Of a stretch of 64,000 nt of DNA, positions 44,546-53,817 are shown piece after piece (position 1 is the stretch's first letter; the number at the start of each line of letters is the position of its first letter). The notes beneath the pieces were generated by a model. That model was not told the origin of the DNA and ran no database searches. It saw only the letters and a program-made list of their open reading frames with translations. Origin of the DNA: Pontibacter ruber (GTDB lineage Bacteria; Bacteroidota; Bacteroidia; Cytophagales; Hymenobacteraceae); contig NZ_JALPRR010000003.1 in assembly GCF_023630205.1 (NCBI RefSeq), positions 682,001 to 746,000 of the forward strand, in the 5' to 3' direction. The position numbers and the translations under genes were made by a program.

Positions 44546-45241
44546 GCTACTTCGCACCGTGCGTTGTTCTATGCGTTTCTCATACTTTTCTCCTTGGAAA
44601 ATACGCTGTACATAGATGCCCGGCGTGTGGATTATATTCGGGTCCAGTTCGCCGGCAGGCACGAGCTCTTCTACCTCGGCAATGGTAATTTTGCCGGCAG
44701 CAGCCATCATCGGGTTAAAGTTTCGGGCTGTGCCTTTATAGATCAAGTTACCGGCGGTATCGCCTTTCCAGGCTTTTACGAGCGCGAAATCGGCTTTCAG
44801 CCAGGTCTCCATCAGGTACATTTTGCCATTAAATTCTCTGCTTTCCTTGCCTTCGCCTACTTCCGTACCGTAGCCTGCAGGAGTGAAGAAGGCCGGTATA
44901 CCAGCACCGCCGGCACGTATGCGCTCAGCCAAGGTTCCTTGTGGTGTCAGTTCTACTTCCAGTTCGCCGGAAAGCAGCTGGCGCTCGAACTCGGCATTTT
45001 CGCCCACATAGCTGGATATCATTTTCTTTACCTGGCGTTTCTGTAGCAGCAAGCCTATGCCAAAATCATCTACGCCGGCGTTGTTCGAAATACAGGTTAA
45101 CTCTTTGGTTCCTTTGCGCAGCAGCTCCAAGATGGAGTTCTCCGGAATACCGCACAATCCGAAGCCCCCCAGCATCAGCGTAGCCCCGTCCTGAATGTCG
45201 CGAAGCGCTTCTTCCGCGTTCTTTACAGTTTTATTTATCAT
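44543..45241 (-). CDS. scoA: 3-oxoacid CoA-transferase, subunit A
   Basis: 232 residues. The N-terminal glycine-rich CoA loop is [20 protein letters not shown] (about 20-39). [64 protein letters not shown] and [24 protein letters not shown] are subunit A signatures. It acts with ScoB in ketone-body or branched-acid metabolism. Its stop codon coincides with the outer end of the inverted-repeat element at 44106-44545. Confidence 0.95.
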   Translation of the reverse strand: MINKTVKNAEEALRDIQDGATLMLGGFGLCGIPENSILELLRKGTKELTCISNNAGVDDFGIGLLLQKRQVKKMISSYVGENAEFERQLLSGELEVELTPQGTLAERIRAGGAGIPAFFTPAGYGTEVGEGKESREFNGKMYLMETWLKADFALVKAWKGDTAGNLIYKGTARNFNPMMAAAGKITIAEVEELVPAGELDPNIIHTPGIYVQRIFQGEKYEKRIEQRTVRSS

Positions 45242-45341
45242 AGTTATGTGAAGTGCAGGTGTTTTGATGAGTAATGGTAATAATGAATCATCAAAGCACC
45301 GGTTTACATTTTGTCCTACAGGTAGGTAAGTTAGATATAAA

Positions 45342-45368
45342 AAAAGCCATATACAATGTATGGCTTTT
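45342..45368. terminator. Terminator downstream of ribF
   Basis: Ten-pair stem AAAAGCCATA / TATGGCTTTT with a 7-base loop and A/T tracts on both sides. On the minus strand it ends the ftsX-to-ribF gene group before scoA. Confidence 0.8.
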
Positions 45369-45448
45369 CGTTTTTTGGGTGAAATAGGTTATAGATCAGG
45401 TGAAATTTATCGGGATCAGGTTTTACAGGATGTGCTAAGATTGACCAG

Positions 45449-45551
45449 ATGACCTCACAGCGTCTTGTAGACCTGTGAGTGTCTTGGTTGATCGAAGTTA
45501 AGCAGCCGTTAACACAGACGCTCACAGGAGCTACGCACGCTGTGAGGTCAT
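45449..45551. repeat. 103-bp imperfect palindrome with CTCACAG motifs
   Basis: Outer arms ATGACCTCACAGCGT (45449-45463) and ACGCTGTGAGGTCAT (45537-45551) are perfect complements. Inside, CCTGTGAG (45472-45479) pairs with CTCACAGG (45521-45528). The element therefore holds four copies of CTCACAG/CTGTGAG in nested symmetry. It lies between the ribF stop and its terminator. Palindromes built on this word are, as I recall, common dispersed repeats in Bacteroidota. A short open frame crosses it but is not credible as a gene. Confidence 0.75.
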
Positions 45552-45596
45552 TAGAAACAGGCAAGTCCAGCACATGATTTTTTACTTCATATCTAC

Positions 45597-46529
45597 TCAA
45601 CGTTCGGACAAGATCCGCTCAGTCGCTTCTTTATCCAAAGCAAGTTGGACCTTAAGCGCTTCCAGTCCGTCAAACTTTTGCTCTTCGCGCAGCTGCTCTA
45701 CAAACTCTACAGTTATACTTTGCCCGTAAATGTCACGGTTGAAATTCAAGATGTGCACCTCAAGGGTTAGTTTTGTACCATCTACTGTAGGGCGTACGCC
45801 AATATTCATCATACCGACAAAACGTTCGCTGCCAATTTTTACCCAAACAGCATACACTCCGTGCGCAGGAATAAGCTTGTGCGACTCAGGAAGCTTCAGG
45901 TTTGCGGTAGGGTAGCCGATGGTGCGGCCTAGCTTGTTGCCTTCTTCCACCACAGAAGTTAGCGTATAATTCCGTCCGAGGTAGCGGGTAGCGGTTTCCA
46001 GGTCACCGCTCTCAAGGGCCTTTCGTATCTTGGTGGAGCTTACCCCAACATCGTCCACATCCTGGCGCGGAATTTCTTCAACCTCAAAGCCATATTGCTG
46101 CGAGCGGGCTTTCAGATGCTCAAAGCTGCCTTCACGGTTCTTGCCAAAGCGGTGGTCGTAGCCGATCACCAGCACTTTGGTATTAATTGCCTTTACCAGT
46201 ATATCTGTAATGAAGCTGCGGGAGCTCATGCGGGAGAATTCTTTGGTGAAGGGGATGATCAGCAGGTAATCAATACCAAAGCTGCTAAGCTGTTCGATTC
46301 GTTCTTCAATGGTAGAAAGCAGCTTCAGCTCGTTGTCTTCCGGAAAAAGCACTAAACGGGGATGAGGCCAGAAGGTAATCACCACACTCTGCCCATTTTG
46401 CTGCTTTGCCCGCTCAATTACCCGCCTCAGGATTTTCTGATGCCCTACATGGACGCCGTCAAACGTGCCGCTGGTAACCACCGCATGGCTGAGTTTTGGG
46501 AATTGAGCAATATCACGGATTACTTCCAT
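45597..46529 (-). CDS. ribF: Bifunctional riboflavin kinase/FAD synthetase
   Basis: 310 residues. The N-terminal adenylyltransferase domain has VTSGTFDGVHVGHQKILRRV with the GxHxGH-type loop, VVITFWPHPRLVL and VLVIGYDHRFGKNREGSFEHLK. VGVSSTKIRKALESGDLETATRYLGRNYTLTSVVEEGNKLGRTIGYPTANL joins to the C-terminal flavokinase with PTAN and the catalytic-type Glu in LTLEVHILNF. It makes FMN and FAD from riboflavin. Its start overlaps the truB end by 17 bases. Confidence 0.96.
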   Translation of the reverse strand: MEVIRDIAQFPKLSHAVVTSGTFDGVHVGHQKILRRVIERAKQQNGQSVVITFWPHPRLVLFPEDNELKLLSTIEERIEQLSSFGIDYLLIIPFTKEFSRMSSRSFITDILVKAINTKVLVIGYDHRFGKNREGSFEHLKARSQQYGFEVEEIPRQDVDDVGVSSTKIRKALESGDLETATRYLGRNYTLTSVVEEGNKLGRTIGYPTANLKLPESHKLIPAHGVYAVWVKIGSERFVGMMNIGVRPTVDGTKLTLEVHILNFNRDIYGQSITVEFVEQLREEQKFDGLEALKVQLALDKEATERILSER

Positions 46530-47208
46530 TCGCTTCCAGCTGTGCTTTTCGTATGGCCTGTATGTCTTCTATGGTAAGGGAATCTGCCAGTTTATACTCA
46601 CCGATACGGGTACGTACCAGTGATGATAAGTGAGCGCCTACGCCAAGCTTTTGCCCGAAGTCGTGGGCAAGGCTGCGAATGTAAGTGCCTTTGGTGCAGA
46701 CAACCTTAAAAGATATCACAGCACCTTCTATACCCGTAATCTCGAATGCTTTAATGGTAATGGTACGAGGCTTGATCTCCGCTGTTTTACCACCCCGAGC
46801 CAGATCGTAAGCGCGCTTGCCCTCTACCCAAATGGCAGAGTAAAGAGGAGGAACCTGCTCGATGGTGCCAACAAAGCCTGCCGCTGCCGCATACAGGTGT
46901 TCCGGTGTCAGGTGGCTGATGTCTTTGGCTTCGCTTACGGGCGTCTCCAGGTCGTAGGAAGGAGTGGTCTGGCCGATGGTCATGGTACCGGTATACTCTT
47001 TTTCCTGCCCCTGTATCTCGTCGATGCGCTTGGTATACTTGCCGGTGCAAAGTATAAGCAAGCCGGTCGCCAGCGGGTCGAGGGTGCCGGCATGGCCTAT
47101 TTTTTTCACACGCAGCGTATTGCGTACTTTCTTTACCACATCGAAAGAGGTCCAGTCGATAGGTTTGTTGATCAGCAGTATTTCGCCCGCTTCGAAGTTA
47201 TAGGCCAT
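46513..47208 (-). CDS. truB: tRNA pseudouridine-55 synthase TruB
   Basis: 231 residues, slightly short, lacking the C-terminal PUA domain of longer forms. The N-terminal LLINKPIDWTSFDVVKKVR and GHAGTLDPLATGLLILCTGKYTK carry the catalytic Asp44. YTGTMTIGQTTPSYDLETPV and SALWVEGKRAYDLARGG-like SAIWVEGKRAYDLARGG follow, then CTKGTYIRSLAHDFGQKLGVGAHLSSLVRTRIG. It makes pseudouridine 55 in tRNA. It lies between uppP (8 bp upstream) and ribF (17-base overlap). Confidence 0.96.
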   Translation of the reverse strand: MAYNFEAGEILLINKPIDWTSFDVVKKVRNTLRVKKIGHAGTLDPLATGLLILCTGKYTKRIDEIQGQEKEYTGTMTIGQTTPSYDLETPVSEAKDISHLTPEHLYAAAAGFVGTIEQVPPLYSAIWVEGKRAYDLARGGKTAEIKPRTITIKAFEITGIEGAVISFKVVCTKGTYIRSLAHDFGQKLGVGAHLSSLVRTRIGEYKLADSLTIEDIQAIRKAQLEANGSNP

Positions 47209-47216
47209 TTTATACT

Positions 47217-48050
47217 TTATACTTTCAAATCTACGCCCATTGCCAGCAGGGCCAATAATACAATACCTAAGGCGATGCGGTAGTAGCCAAACAGCTTAAA
47301 GCCATACTTTGTCAGGAAGCTGATGAAGAAGCGGATCGCGATCATGGCCACAATAAAGGCCGCCACGTTGCCGATCAGCAGCAGTTTCAGGTCGTGTGCC
47401 GTGATCACCTCAAAGCTGTTTTGGATCTTTACCCAGTCAAATTTCAGGATATCAGATATTTCCAGACCTAACAGATCCTTGATGAGTTTGTACGAGGCTG
47501 CTGCCAGCATGGTAGGTACTGCCAGGAAAAAGGAGAATTCGGCTGCCGTTTTGCGGTCTACGCCCAGCGACATGCCCCCGATGATGGAAGCCGCAGAACG
47601 GGAAACACCCGGGATCATGGCGATACACTGGAAAAGTCCGATCAAAAAGGCATTTTTATAGCTTACCTTTTCCTGTTTGGCATGGGCAAACCACTTATCC
47701 ACGTACAGCAGCACCACACCTCCTATCACCAGCATCAGGGCAACTATAAGCACGCTTTCCAGCATGGCATCAACGACATCGTTCAGTAAAAAGCCGATCA
47801 CTGCAGCCGGAACAAAAGCCAGGAGCAGTTTCTTGTAAAAGTCGAAGCCTTGCAGGAAGCGGCGCCAGTACAGCACCACCACCGACAGGATAGCTCCGAA
47901 CTGGATGTTTACAGCAAATATTTTCGTGATCGGGAGCTCGTTTATACCCATCAGGGCCGAGGCGATGATCATGTGACCTGTAGAAGAGACAGGTAGGAAC
48001 TCGGTTAATCCTTCAACTATGGCTAAAAGTATAGCCTGCCATTCGTTCAT
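47217..48050 (-). CDS. uppP: Undecaprenyl-diphosphate phosphatase
   Basis: 277 residues, multi-pass. The two signature segments are [18 protein letters not shown] (about 13-30), with the catalytic Glu and His, and [18 protein letters not shown] (about 165-182). It recycles undecaprenyl phosphate, the carrier used both by cell-wall synthesis and by the polysaccharide locus in this window. Its start codon abuts the stop codon of the DUF3098 gene. Often called BacA for bacitracin resistance when over-expressed. Confidence 0.96.
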   Translation of the reverse strand: MNEWQAILLAIVEGLTEFLPVSSTGHMIIASALMGINELPITKIFAVNIQFGAILSVVVLYWRRFLQGFDFYKKLLLAFVPAAVIGFLLNDVVDAMLESVLIVALMLVIGGVVLLYVDKWFAHAKQEKVSYKNAFLIGLFQCIAMIPGVSRSAASIIGGMSLGVDRKTAAEFSFFLAVPTMLAAASYKLIKDLLGLEISDILKFDWVKIQNSFEVITAHDLKLLLIGNVAAFIVAMIAIRFFISFLTKYGFKLFGYYRIALGIVLLALLAMGVDLKV

Positions 48051-48266
48051 TTATTCCTGTGTTTTATCTTTTACCATGATCGCAAAGAGCTCTACAACAA
48101 AGCCGGCGAATACGACAAGCGGGCCCAAGGTAATGCCCATAAAGCCAAGACCGTACTGCTCCTTGTCGAGTGTCATGATAATGAAGCCTACTGCCAGCAG
48201 GGCGATTCCCACCAGCATCAGGATGTAATTCTTTTTGCCAAAGGCAAGCCTGTTCTTATTTTCCAT
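48051..48266 (-). CDS. DUF3098 small membrane protein
   Basis: 71 residues from MENKNRLAFGKKNYIL; the ATG at 48281 would overlap ftsX by 14 bases and is less likely. Two membrane helices: YILMLVGIALLAVGFIIMTL and FMGITLGPLVVFAGFVVELFAIMV. The family is Bacteroidota-specific and always of unknown function. The constant place between ftsX and uppP suggests a role in envelope synthesis or division. Confidence 0.88.
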   Translation of the reverse strand: MENKNRLAFGKKNYILMLVGIALLAVGFIIMTLDKEQYGLGFMGITLGPLVVFAGFVVELFAIMVKDKTQE

Positions 48267-48267
48267 A

Positions 48268-49167
48268 TTAGTATAATTCATCTAAAGACATGCGCAGGTA
48301 CTTCCGGATGGCCCTGTAGGAGCTCAGGAAGCCTATGATACAGCCAATTACCACCAGCCCGATCATCAGGATGAACATTTGCTCCTGATCGCGCAGCAAC
48401 TGCAATTCGGTAATTTCGCTGTAGGCGTACTGCATCAGCGCAAAAAGCAGCACGGAGGCAATGATCCCGCTCATGATGCCCTGCCAGGCGGCACGGTTCA
48501 GGAAGGGACGCTGAATAAAGAAAGAGGTAGCCCCCACCAGCTGCATGCTCCGGATCAGGAAACGCTGCGAATACAAGGCCAGTTTTATGGTGTTGTTGAT
48601 CAGGATGATGACAACCACCAGCAGGATAGCAGCAAAGCCGATCAGCAACAGGCTGATTTTCTTGATGTTGGAGTTGATGGATTCGATCAGGCTCTCCACA
48701 TACTGCACTTCGTACACGCCGTCTATACTTTCCAGGTCGGATTTAATACTTTTCAGTTCAGCGGAAGTGGAGTGTTCGGCCTCGATTTTAAGGGCAAAGG
48801 CATCGCGAAGGGGATTGTCTCCCAAAAAAGCCATAAAGTCTTCGCCGGTATTGTCCAGAAACGCTTTTGCACCTTCTTCTTTGGATACATAGCGTACCTG
48901 CGCGGTGTCTTGTTTATAGGCAATGTATTCTTTGGCAGCCAGGGTTTTCTGCAGGCGCACCCGTTGTACCTCCGTCAGGTTACGGTCCAGGTATACCTGC
49001 ATCTCGATACTCTCCTTTACGATCTCAGATAGCTTGCCCGCGTGGATCAGCAGCATACCAAACAAGCCAATGACTAACAGGGCCAGTGTAATGCTGAATA
49101 CTACCATGGTGTGGGGGTAGTTGCCGAGTTTCTTCTTTTTAACTGATTTGGGGGTCTTCGTTGCCAT
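48268..49167 (-). CDS. ftsX: Cell-division protein FtsX
   Basis: 299 residues from MATKTPKSVKKKKLG at 49167. The frame is open upstream but a candidate -7 element at 49184-49191 would place the transcript start within that extension. Four helices: MVVFSITLALLVIGLFGMLLI, then after the extracellular loop (EMQVYLDRNLTEVQRVRLQKTL) the FtsX domain with LLLIGFAAILLVVVIILINN, IMSGIIASVLLFALMQY and MFILMIGLVVIGCIIGFLSSYRAIRKYLRMSLDELY. With FtsE it activates cell-wall hydrolases at the septum; ftsE is not in the window. Confidence 0.93.
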   Translation of the reverse strand: MATKTPKSVKKKKLGNYPHTMVVFSITLALLVIGLFGMLLIHAGKLSEIVKESIEMQVYLDRNLTEVQRVRLQKTLAAKEYIAYKQDTAQVRYVSKEEGAKAFLDNTGEDFMAFLGDNPLRDAFALKIEAEHSTSAELKSIKSDLESIDGVYEVQYVESLIESINSNIKKISLLLIGFAAILLVVVIILINNTIKLALYSQRFLIRSMQLVGATSFFIQRPFLNRAAWQGIMSGIIASVLLFALMQYAYSEITELQLLRDQEQMFILMIGLVVIGCIIGFLSSYRAIRKYLRMSLDELY

Positions 49168-49183
49168 ACCTGCTGTTTCCACA

Positions 49184-49191
49184 CAAAAATA
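49184..49191 (-). promoter_or_regulatory. Candidate -7 element for ftsX operon
   Basis: CAAAAATA on the plus strand reads TATTTTTG on the minus strand, a TANNTTTG match 16 bases before the ATG at 49167. A CAAG (CTTG on the minus strand) 25 bases further out is a weak -33. It supports the shorter FtsX start. Confidence 0.4.
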
Positions 49192-49236
49192 GAAATATAT
49201 TTTAAATAAGCAGAGGCAAGGCGACCAGTAAAGCAA

Positions 49237-49264
49237 AAAGCCGGACTTCCTTCAGTCCGGCTTT
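49237..49264. terminator. Terminator after tamB
   Basis: Eleven-pair perfect stem AAAGCCGGACT / AGTCCGGCTTT with a six-base loop, two bases beyond the tamB stop codon. On the minus strand it is followed by TTTGCTTT. Confidence 0.88.
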
Positions 49265-49266
49265 GG

Positions 49267-52200
49267 TTACAGTTTCAGGCGAGGGTCTGAGTCCAGTATG
49301 ATTGGCTCCTGCTCCTGTTCTCTCTTGCGCTCGCGCCGGTTCGGGTTGCCCCGGCCAAACAGTTCGTTCAGGTTATCGAAGCGTTTGGTGTGCAGCAAAC
49401 TCATGCGTTGGCTGTTGCTGGGGGAAAGACGCTCTGTATAGCCCCGCTGAATAGTATTATACTCTAAGCGGGCCCTCAGTTCGCCGCTCTTGGTGATATA
49501 ATATTCAATAGACCAGTCGCCCTGGTAGCCACTGGATCCGGTAACTTCACTGGCGCCAACCCCGGTCTGGCTTGTCACACGCAGCCTGCCCTGGAAGAAA
49601 GTATAGCTAAGCCGCAGCTGCAGGTTTGAAATGTCATTTTCATCCATACCGCTCAGCCCGATGTCTACTTCCAGGTTGCTGTCGATGCTGTTAAAGAAGG
49701 TGTTGAGCTGCGAAGAAAGCAAACCGCCCAAACTACCGCTAACCGTACTTGCGTCGAGGGCTGCAAAAGTACCCGCGGGTGAAAGCCTGCGCAGCACCAG
49801 CAAACTGAACACCTGGCGGTTCAACTCATTCTCATCGTTGCGTATGCCATTCAGCAAGGGCTCTATGATGGTGGCAGCAGCTGCCGGAATCTCGTCGAAA
49901 TTAAGGCCAAGCTTAATTTCGGGCGTCAGGAGCGGCCCTTTCAGGTCTACTACGGCTGTTACGGGGTAACGCCGGTTCAGTATGTCTTCAAAGCCACCTG
50001 TTTGGGTAATGTCCTCCAGGGAAGTAATCTGGGTGTAGGTAGCCCGGATATTCATCAGGCCATTCAGCGGATCACCGTTCCAGGAGATCGTGCCACCGGG
50101 CGTTACCTGAAACTCCCGCGAAACCAGGCCTTCGAGCAGGTTCAGGTTATAAGCGCCTTTTGCTACCTCAAAGGTACCGTACATGTTAAATTCCCCGCGC
50201 GTATCAATGGTCATCCGGATGTCGCCGCTTCCCGAGCCGCGGATCACGTCCCCGGTAGTACGGTCAATGATGATCTCAAAGTAGGCATCATCTGTCACAT
50301 CCAGGTCGAAATTCATGTTGATGCCCGACAGGTCCACTTTTTGTTCCTCCACGGCAATGGCAACACCGGTGGTATCGGTTCGGTTGCGGTTCACAAACTT
50401 GATAAAGTCTTTTCGGGCTACATCGGTCTGGTTATCCATCGGGAGCACCAGGCGCGTGTTGGCTTCGCTTCGTGCGTCCACATTGATGCGCAGGTTCTCG
50501 ACTGGGCCCAGTACACTGGCCGTGCCGGTAGCGAAGGCCGTGCCATAGTATAATTCATTCTGCTCGCTGGTGGTGTTCAGTATCATGAAATTTCGGTAGC
50601 GCGCCTCAATATCGAGTACCATGTTCTGGAAGCCGTCGTGGGCGATACCGCCTGTTACGGTGGCATTGTTGCCGTAAATGTCTTTCAGGCCGGCATTCCG
50701 GAAGCTGATGCTATTCGGCCCGAAGTACACCCTGTCGGAGAAGCGGTAGGTGGTGCCCAGGTAATCGAACATGAATTGTCCGTTGCTTACCATCACCGAG
50801 CCTTTCAGAACAGGAGAGGTGAGTTTGCCCAGCACCCGGATGCGCCCTTCCATGGTACCTTCCATCCGCGACATAATAGGCCGTAGCAGCGGCTCTACGA
50901 TCTTGATCTGGGTTTCGTCCATTACGGCAAGCAGGTCCAACTGGTCGTCCTGCGCCTGCGGGTTGTAGTTGCCTGTTATCGAAAGCACTTTTTTATTATC
51001 CCGCTCAATGCCCACATTCACGGCCAGCTGGCGCAGGCTGTTGTTCCAGTCAGAGGAGCCCGCCACGTTGCCGATCAGCACATCATCCATATAGAAAGAG
51101 TCGATCCGCATAACAGAGTTTACGATGGCCTTGTTATAGATGTCCTGGGCAATCAGCTCTGCCGTAAGGGAGCCGGCGATCTGCTGCTTGATAAGGGGAT
51201 TCAGGTTGCGGAGGTCAAAGTCCTGCACGTTGAACGCAAGACGGCTCTTCGGATCTTCGGAAAGGGTGCCGTTTACTGTAATGACCTGGTTCTGGTTGGA
51301 GAGCGCAAAGTTTTCGAAATCTACGTACCGTCCTCCTTCACTTATATATATAGTGTTGTTGGTGGCAAACGTCCAGGGGTTTTCCCGCAGTGTTATGTTT
51401 GACTTGTCGAACACGATCCGCAGCCGGTCCGCCAGGAAGGTCAGGTCGCCGGTGATGGTGGCGCGGTTGTTTTGCGCCGGCTGAAGTATGGAAGTATAGA
51501 AGTCGATGGTGCGCTCGCTCCATACTCCTTCCAGCAACATGCTTTCGGTCTCGCCTGCAGAAGGTAACAACTGTTTTTCCGAAGTGAACGAGGCGCTGGC
51601 CAGCACATCCGGGCTGTTCTGTAGTTTGGAGGTGTTCAGTTCTATGTTGTTGCGGTAGAGCTGTGCATCGCCGTACAGGATGGTATCGATGCGGGTAAAC
51701 ATGTTCAGAATAACCGTATTGCCGTGACGGAAAGTGCCTTCTACCCTGGAATTATCCGAGATGGTAAGCTCGGGCATGAAGAGCTGCAGCACCGGGTTCA
51801 CGCGCTTCAGGTATACATCGTAGGCCAGGTTATACTCCCTGCGGTTGCCGTAGTTCTTGCGCCGGTAATAGGCACGGGTGGCGGCATCGTTGCTTTCAAA
51901 GTTCAACTGATACTCCTGTACCAGTTGCTGCAGGTCTTTGAGCAAGACAGAATAGTCGAAATCGCCGCTTGCCTTCAGCGCCAGGATGTCGGAGGAGAGG
52001 GAGAGGCTGCGTTGCCCGTTGGCTATTTCAGAGAAGATCTGTACCGAGTCGAGCGCCATTTGTTTTCCCTCGTAGGTAACGATGGCACTGTCGAAATCGG
52101 CCGAGCCGACGAAGTCGTCCAGGCGAAGGCCTTTAAAGTTGAGGTGGGCATTGGCACTAAGAATTACCTGCTTTTTGGTTAACCGGAGAGCCTGCAGGTT

Positions 52201-53814
52201 TATCTTCTGCAGGTCGGCCACCATATTGAAGGCCTGCTGGTCTCTTGCCAGATCGACATCGCCATCTGCTGTAAACACCAGGTTCGGGTCTTTGATGGAT
52301 ACCTTACCGGTGAACTTCTGTTTGCTGAGCACACCGTCAGCCTTTATGTTCTGGTAATTGTAATCGAGCACATGCAGTTGCCGGATGCTGGCATCGAGCT
52401 CTACGCGGGCGTCCTGCAGCGTAAAGCCAGAGCCGGCGATGCGCCCTTCCATTGAAATGGTTTTTACCAGATCGGTGTTGTTGATAAGGCGACCGAGGTT
52501 GAAGTTGTTTGTTTTCAGATTCCCTCTGTAGGTAGAGGTGCGGGTGTCGTCGTCGATCTTGAGGTTGATGTCCGAATCCAGTTTACCAAGTGCGGTAGAA
52601 AAGCTGCCGTTTGATACAAAGTCGTTGTAGAAGCCCAGAAACTTGCCTTGCAACTTTACAGTGCCTAAACGGGCGGCTATCGTATATGCGTCCTTTGGCA
52701 GGAATTGCTTCAGGTCGTTGGCATTGATGGTGGAAGGTTGCAGGCGGATGTTGGCAAACGTCTCCTTGAAGTTTGGCAGTCCATCGGCTCGTAGGCTCCC
52801 GACGATGTGCGTGTTCTCACCATACTTCAGGTTCAGGTTGTTGGCTGTGAATTTTGTCACCTTGCCCTTTACCTCTGCCGAGTAGACCAGCACATTCTCG
52901 TCATAGTCTTTAAGCTGCGACGCAAAAACGGCGATGTCCTTAGAGTATACTTTCGAATCTTTCAGGTCAGCGGTAACGGTTACACTATCGATAAACTGCG
53001 AGAAGTTGCCGAACCTGTTGTAGTCGAAGCGAACAAAGTCCTGCAGGTTGCTCTTGTTTACTTTCAGGTCCAGTTCGTCCCACTCCCAGAAGGTGGGAGC
53101 ATAGGTCATGTACACATCCAGGTTGTGCAGTCTGGTGTTGGAGCGGGTTTCGCTCGCACGCAGGTCCGTAACGCGCACCTGCAGGGTATCGTCTAAGTTG
53201 ATCTCGTTGAACCGGCCTGAAAGGCTGTCGATGGTCATGTGGAAGTAATCCATGCCGTGCGCCGCCCGGGGCTTGTTGAAGTCGTCGAAGGTAAAGCGCC
53301 CGTTCGCAAGCACCAGTTCGTTTATCTGGAACCGGAACGGCTGGCCTTTTTTGGTGGTATCCTTTACGATCAGCTCGTTCAGCGACTTGATAAACGTGGT
53401 CAGGTTCAGCGAGTCGGTGCCCTCATACTTGATGAGACTTGCCCGTGGCTCCTGGAGCTCCAGGGTGGCGATGTGCAGTTCGTTCGGGTGGAAGATAGAG
53501 AAAAGGCTGATATCGGCTTCGGCTCGCCCTACGTAAAAGAGTTCTTTGTCGCGGTAATCGAGCACGCTGACCTTTTCCAGCACCACATTAGAGAAGAACT
53601 CGATGTCCACACGGCCGATGGTTACTTCATGATCGAGGGTGCGGGAAAGGTATTCAGCGGCTTTTTGTGCCAGGCGGGTTTGCACCCCAGGGTAGCGGAT
53701 GGCAACAAAAACTACCCCAAACAGCACCAAAAGGAGCAGGATAAGGCTTAAAACTATTTTTAGAATAGCTTTTCCTATAACTTTGAAGTAATTTATTGAC
53801 TGTTCTTTTTCCAA
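49267..53814 (-). CDS. tamB: Translocation/assembly module TamB-like protein
   Basis: 1515 residues, start TTG; no ATG or GTG is available between an upstream stop and the membrane helix. A single N-terminal helix (IVLSLILLLLVLFGVVFVAI) anchors it in the inner membrane. A long beta-helical AsmA-like periplasmic part follows (YLSRTLDHEVTIGRVDIEFFSNVVLEKVSVLD at the start). The last about 450 residues are the TamB/DUF490 domain, ending in the barrel-like LSYTFFQGRLRVTSQTG and YYITKSGELRARLEYN. TamB-type proteins span the periplasm and carry phospholipids or aid outer-membrane protein assembly. Its start codon is 3 bp from that of divergent tsaD. Confidence 0.93.
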   Translation of the reverse strand: MEKEQSINYFKVIGKAILKIVLSLILLLLVLFGVVFVAIRYPGVQTRLAQKAAEYLSRTLDHEVTIGRVDIEFFSNVVLEKVSVLDYRDKELFYVGRAEADISLFSIFHPNELHIATLELQEPRASLIKYEGTDSLNLTTFIKSLNELIVKDTTKKGQPFRFQINELVLANGRFTFDDFNKPRAAHGMDYFHMTIDSLSGRFNEINLDDTLQVRVTDLRASETRSNTRLHNLDVYMTYAPTFWEWDELDLKVNKSNLQDFVRFDYNRFGNFSQFIDSVTVTADLKDSKVYSKDIAVFASQLKDYDENVLVYSAEVKGKVTKFTANNLNLKYGENTHIVGSLRADGLPNFKETFANIRLQPSTINANDLKQFLPKDAYTIAARLGTVKLQGKFLGFYNDFVSNGSFSTALGKLDSDINLKIDDDTRTSTYRGNLKTNNFNLGRLINNTDLVKTISMEGRIAGSGFTLQDARVELDASIRQLHVLDYNYQNIKADGVLSKQKFTGKVSIKDPNLVFTADGDVDLARDQQAFNMVADLQKINLQALRLTKKQVILSANAHLNFKGLRLDDFVGSADFDSAIVTYEGKQMALDSVQIFSEIANGQRSLSLSSDILALKASGDFDYSVLLKDLQQLVQEYQLNFESNDAATRAYYRRKNYGNRREYNLAYDVYLKRVNPVLQLFMPELTISDNSRVEGTFRHGNTVILNMFTRIDTILYGDAQLYRNNIELNTSKLQNSPDVLASASFTSEKQLLPSAGETESMLLEGVWSERTIDFYTSILQPAQNNRATITGDLTFLADRLRIVFDKSNITLRENPWTFATNNTIYISEGGRYVDFENFALSNQNQVITVNGTLSEDPKSRLAFNVQDFDLRNLNPLIKQQIAGSLTAELIAQDIYNKAIVNSVMRIDSFYMDDVLIGNVAGSSDWNNSLRQLAVNVGIERDNKKVLSITGNYNPQAQDDQLDLLAVMDETQIKIVEPLLRPIMSRMEGTMEGRIRVLGKLTSPVLKGSVMVSNGQFMFDYLGTTYRFSDRVYFGPNSISFRNAGLKDIYGNNATVTGGIAHDGFQNMVLDIEARYRNFMILNTTSEQNELYYGTAFATGTASVLGPVENLRINVDARSEANTRLVLPMDNQTDVARKDFIKFVNRNRTDTTGVAIAVEEQKVDLSGINMNFDLDVTDDAYFEIIIDRTTGDVIRGSGSGDIRMTIDTRGEFNMYGTFEVAKGAYNLNLLEGLVSREFQVTPGGTISWNGDPLNGLMNIRATYTQITSLEDITQTGGFEDILNRRYPVTAVVDLKGPLLTPEIKLGLNFDEIPAAAATIIEPLLNGIRNDENELNRQVFSLLVLRRLSPAGTFAALDASTVSGSLGGLLSSQLNTFFNSIDSNLEVDIGLSGMDENDISNLQLRLSYTFFQGRLRVTSQTGVGASEVTGSSGYQGDWSIEYYITKSGELRARLEYNTIQRGYTERLSPSNSQRMSLLHTKRFDNLNELFGRGNPNRRERKREQEQEPIILDSDPRLKL

Positions 53815-53817
53815 AAG

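Noticed and set aside
45331..45600. Possible 89-residue gene after ribF
   Set aside because: It runs through the 103-bp palindrome and the terminator and has no protein-like features.
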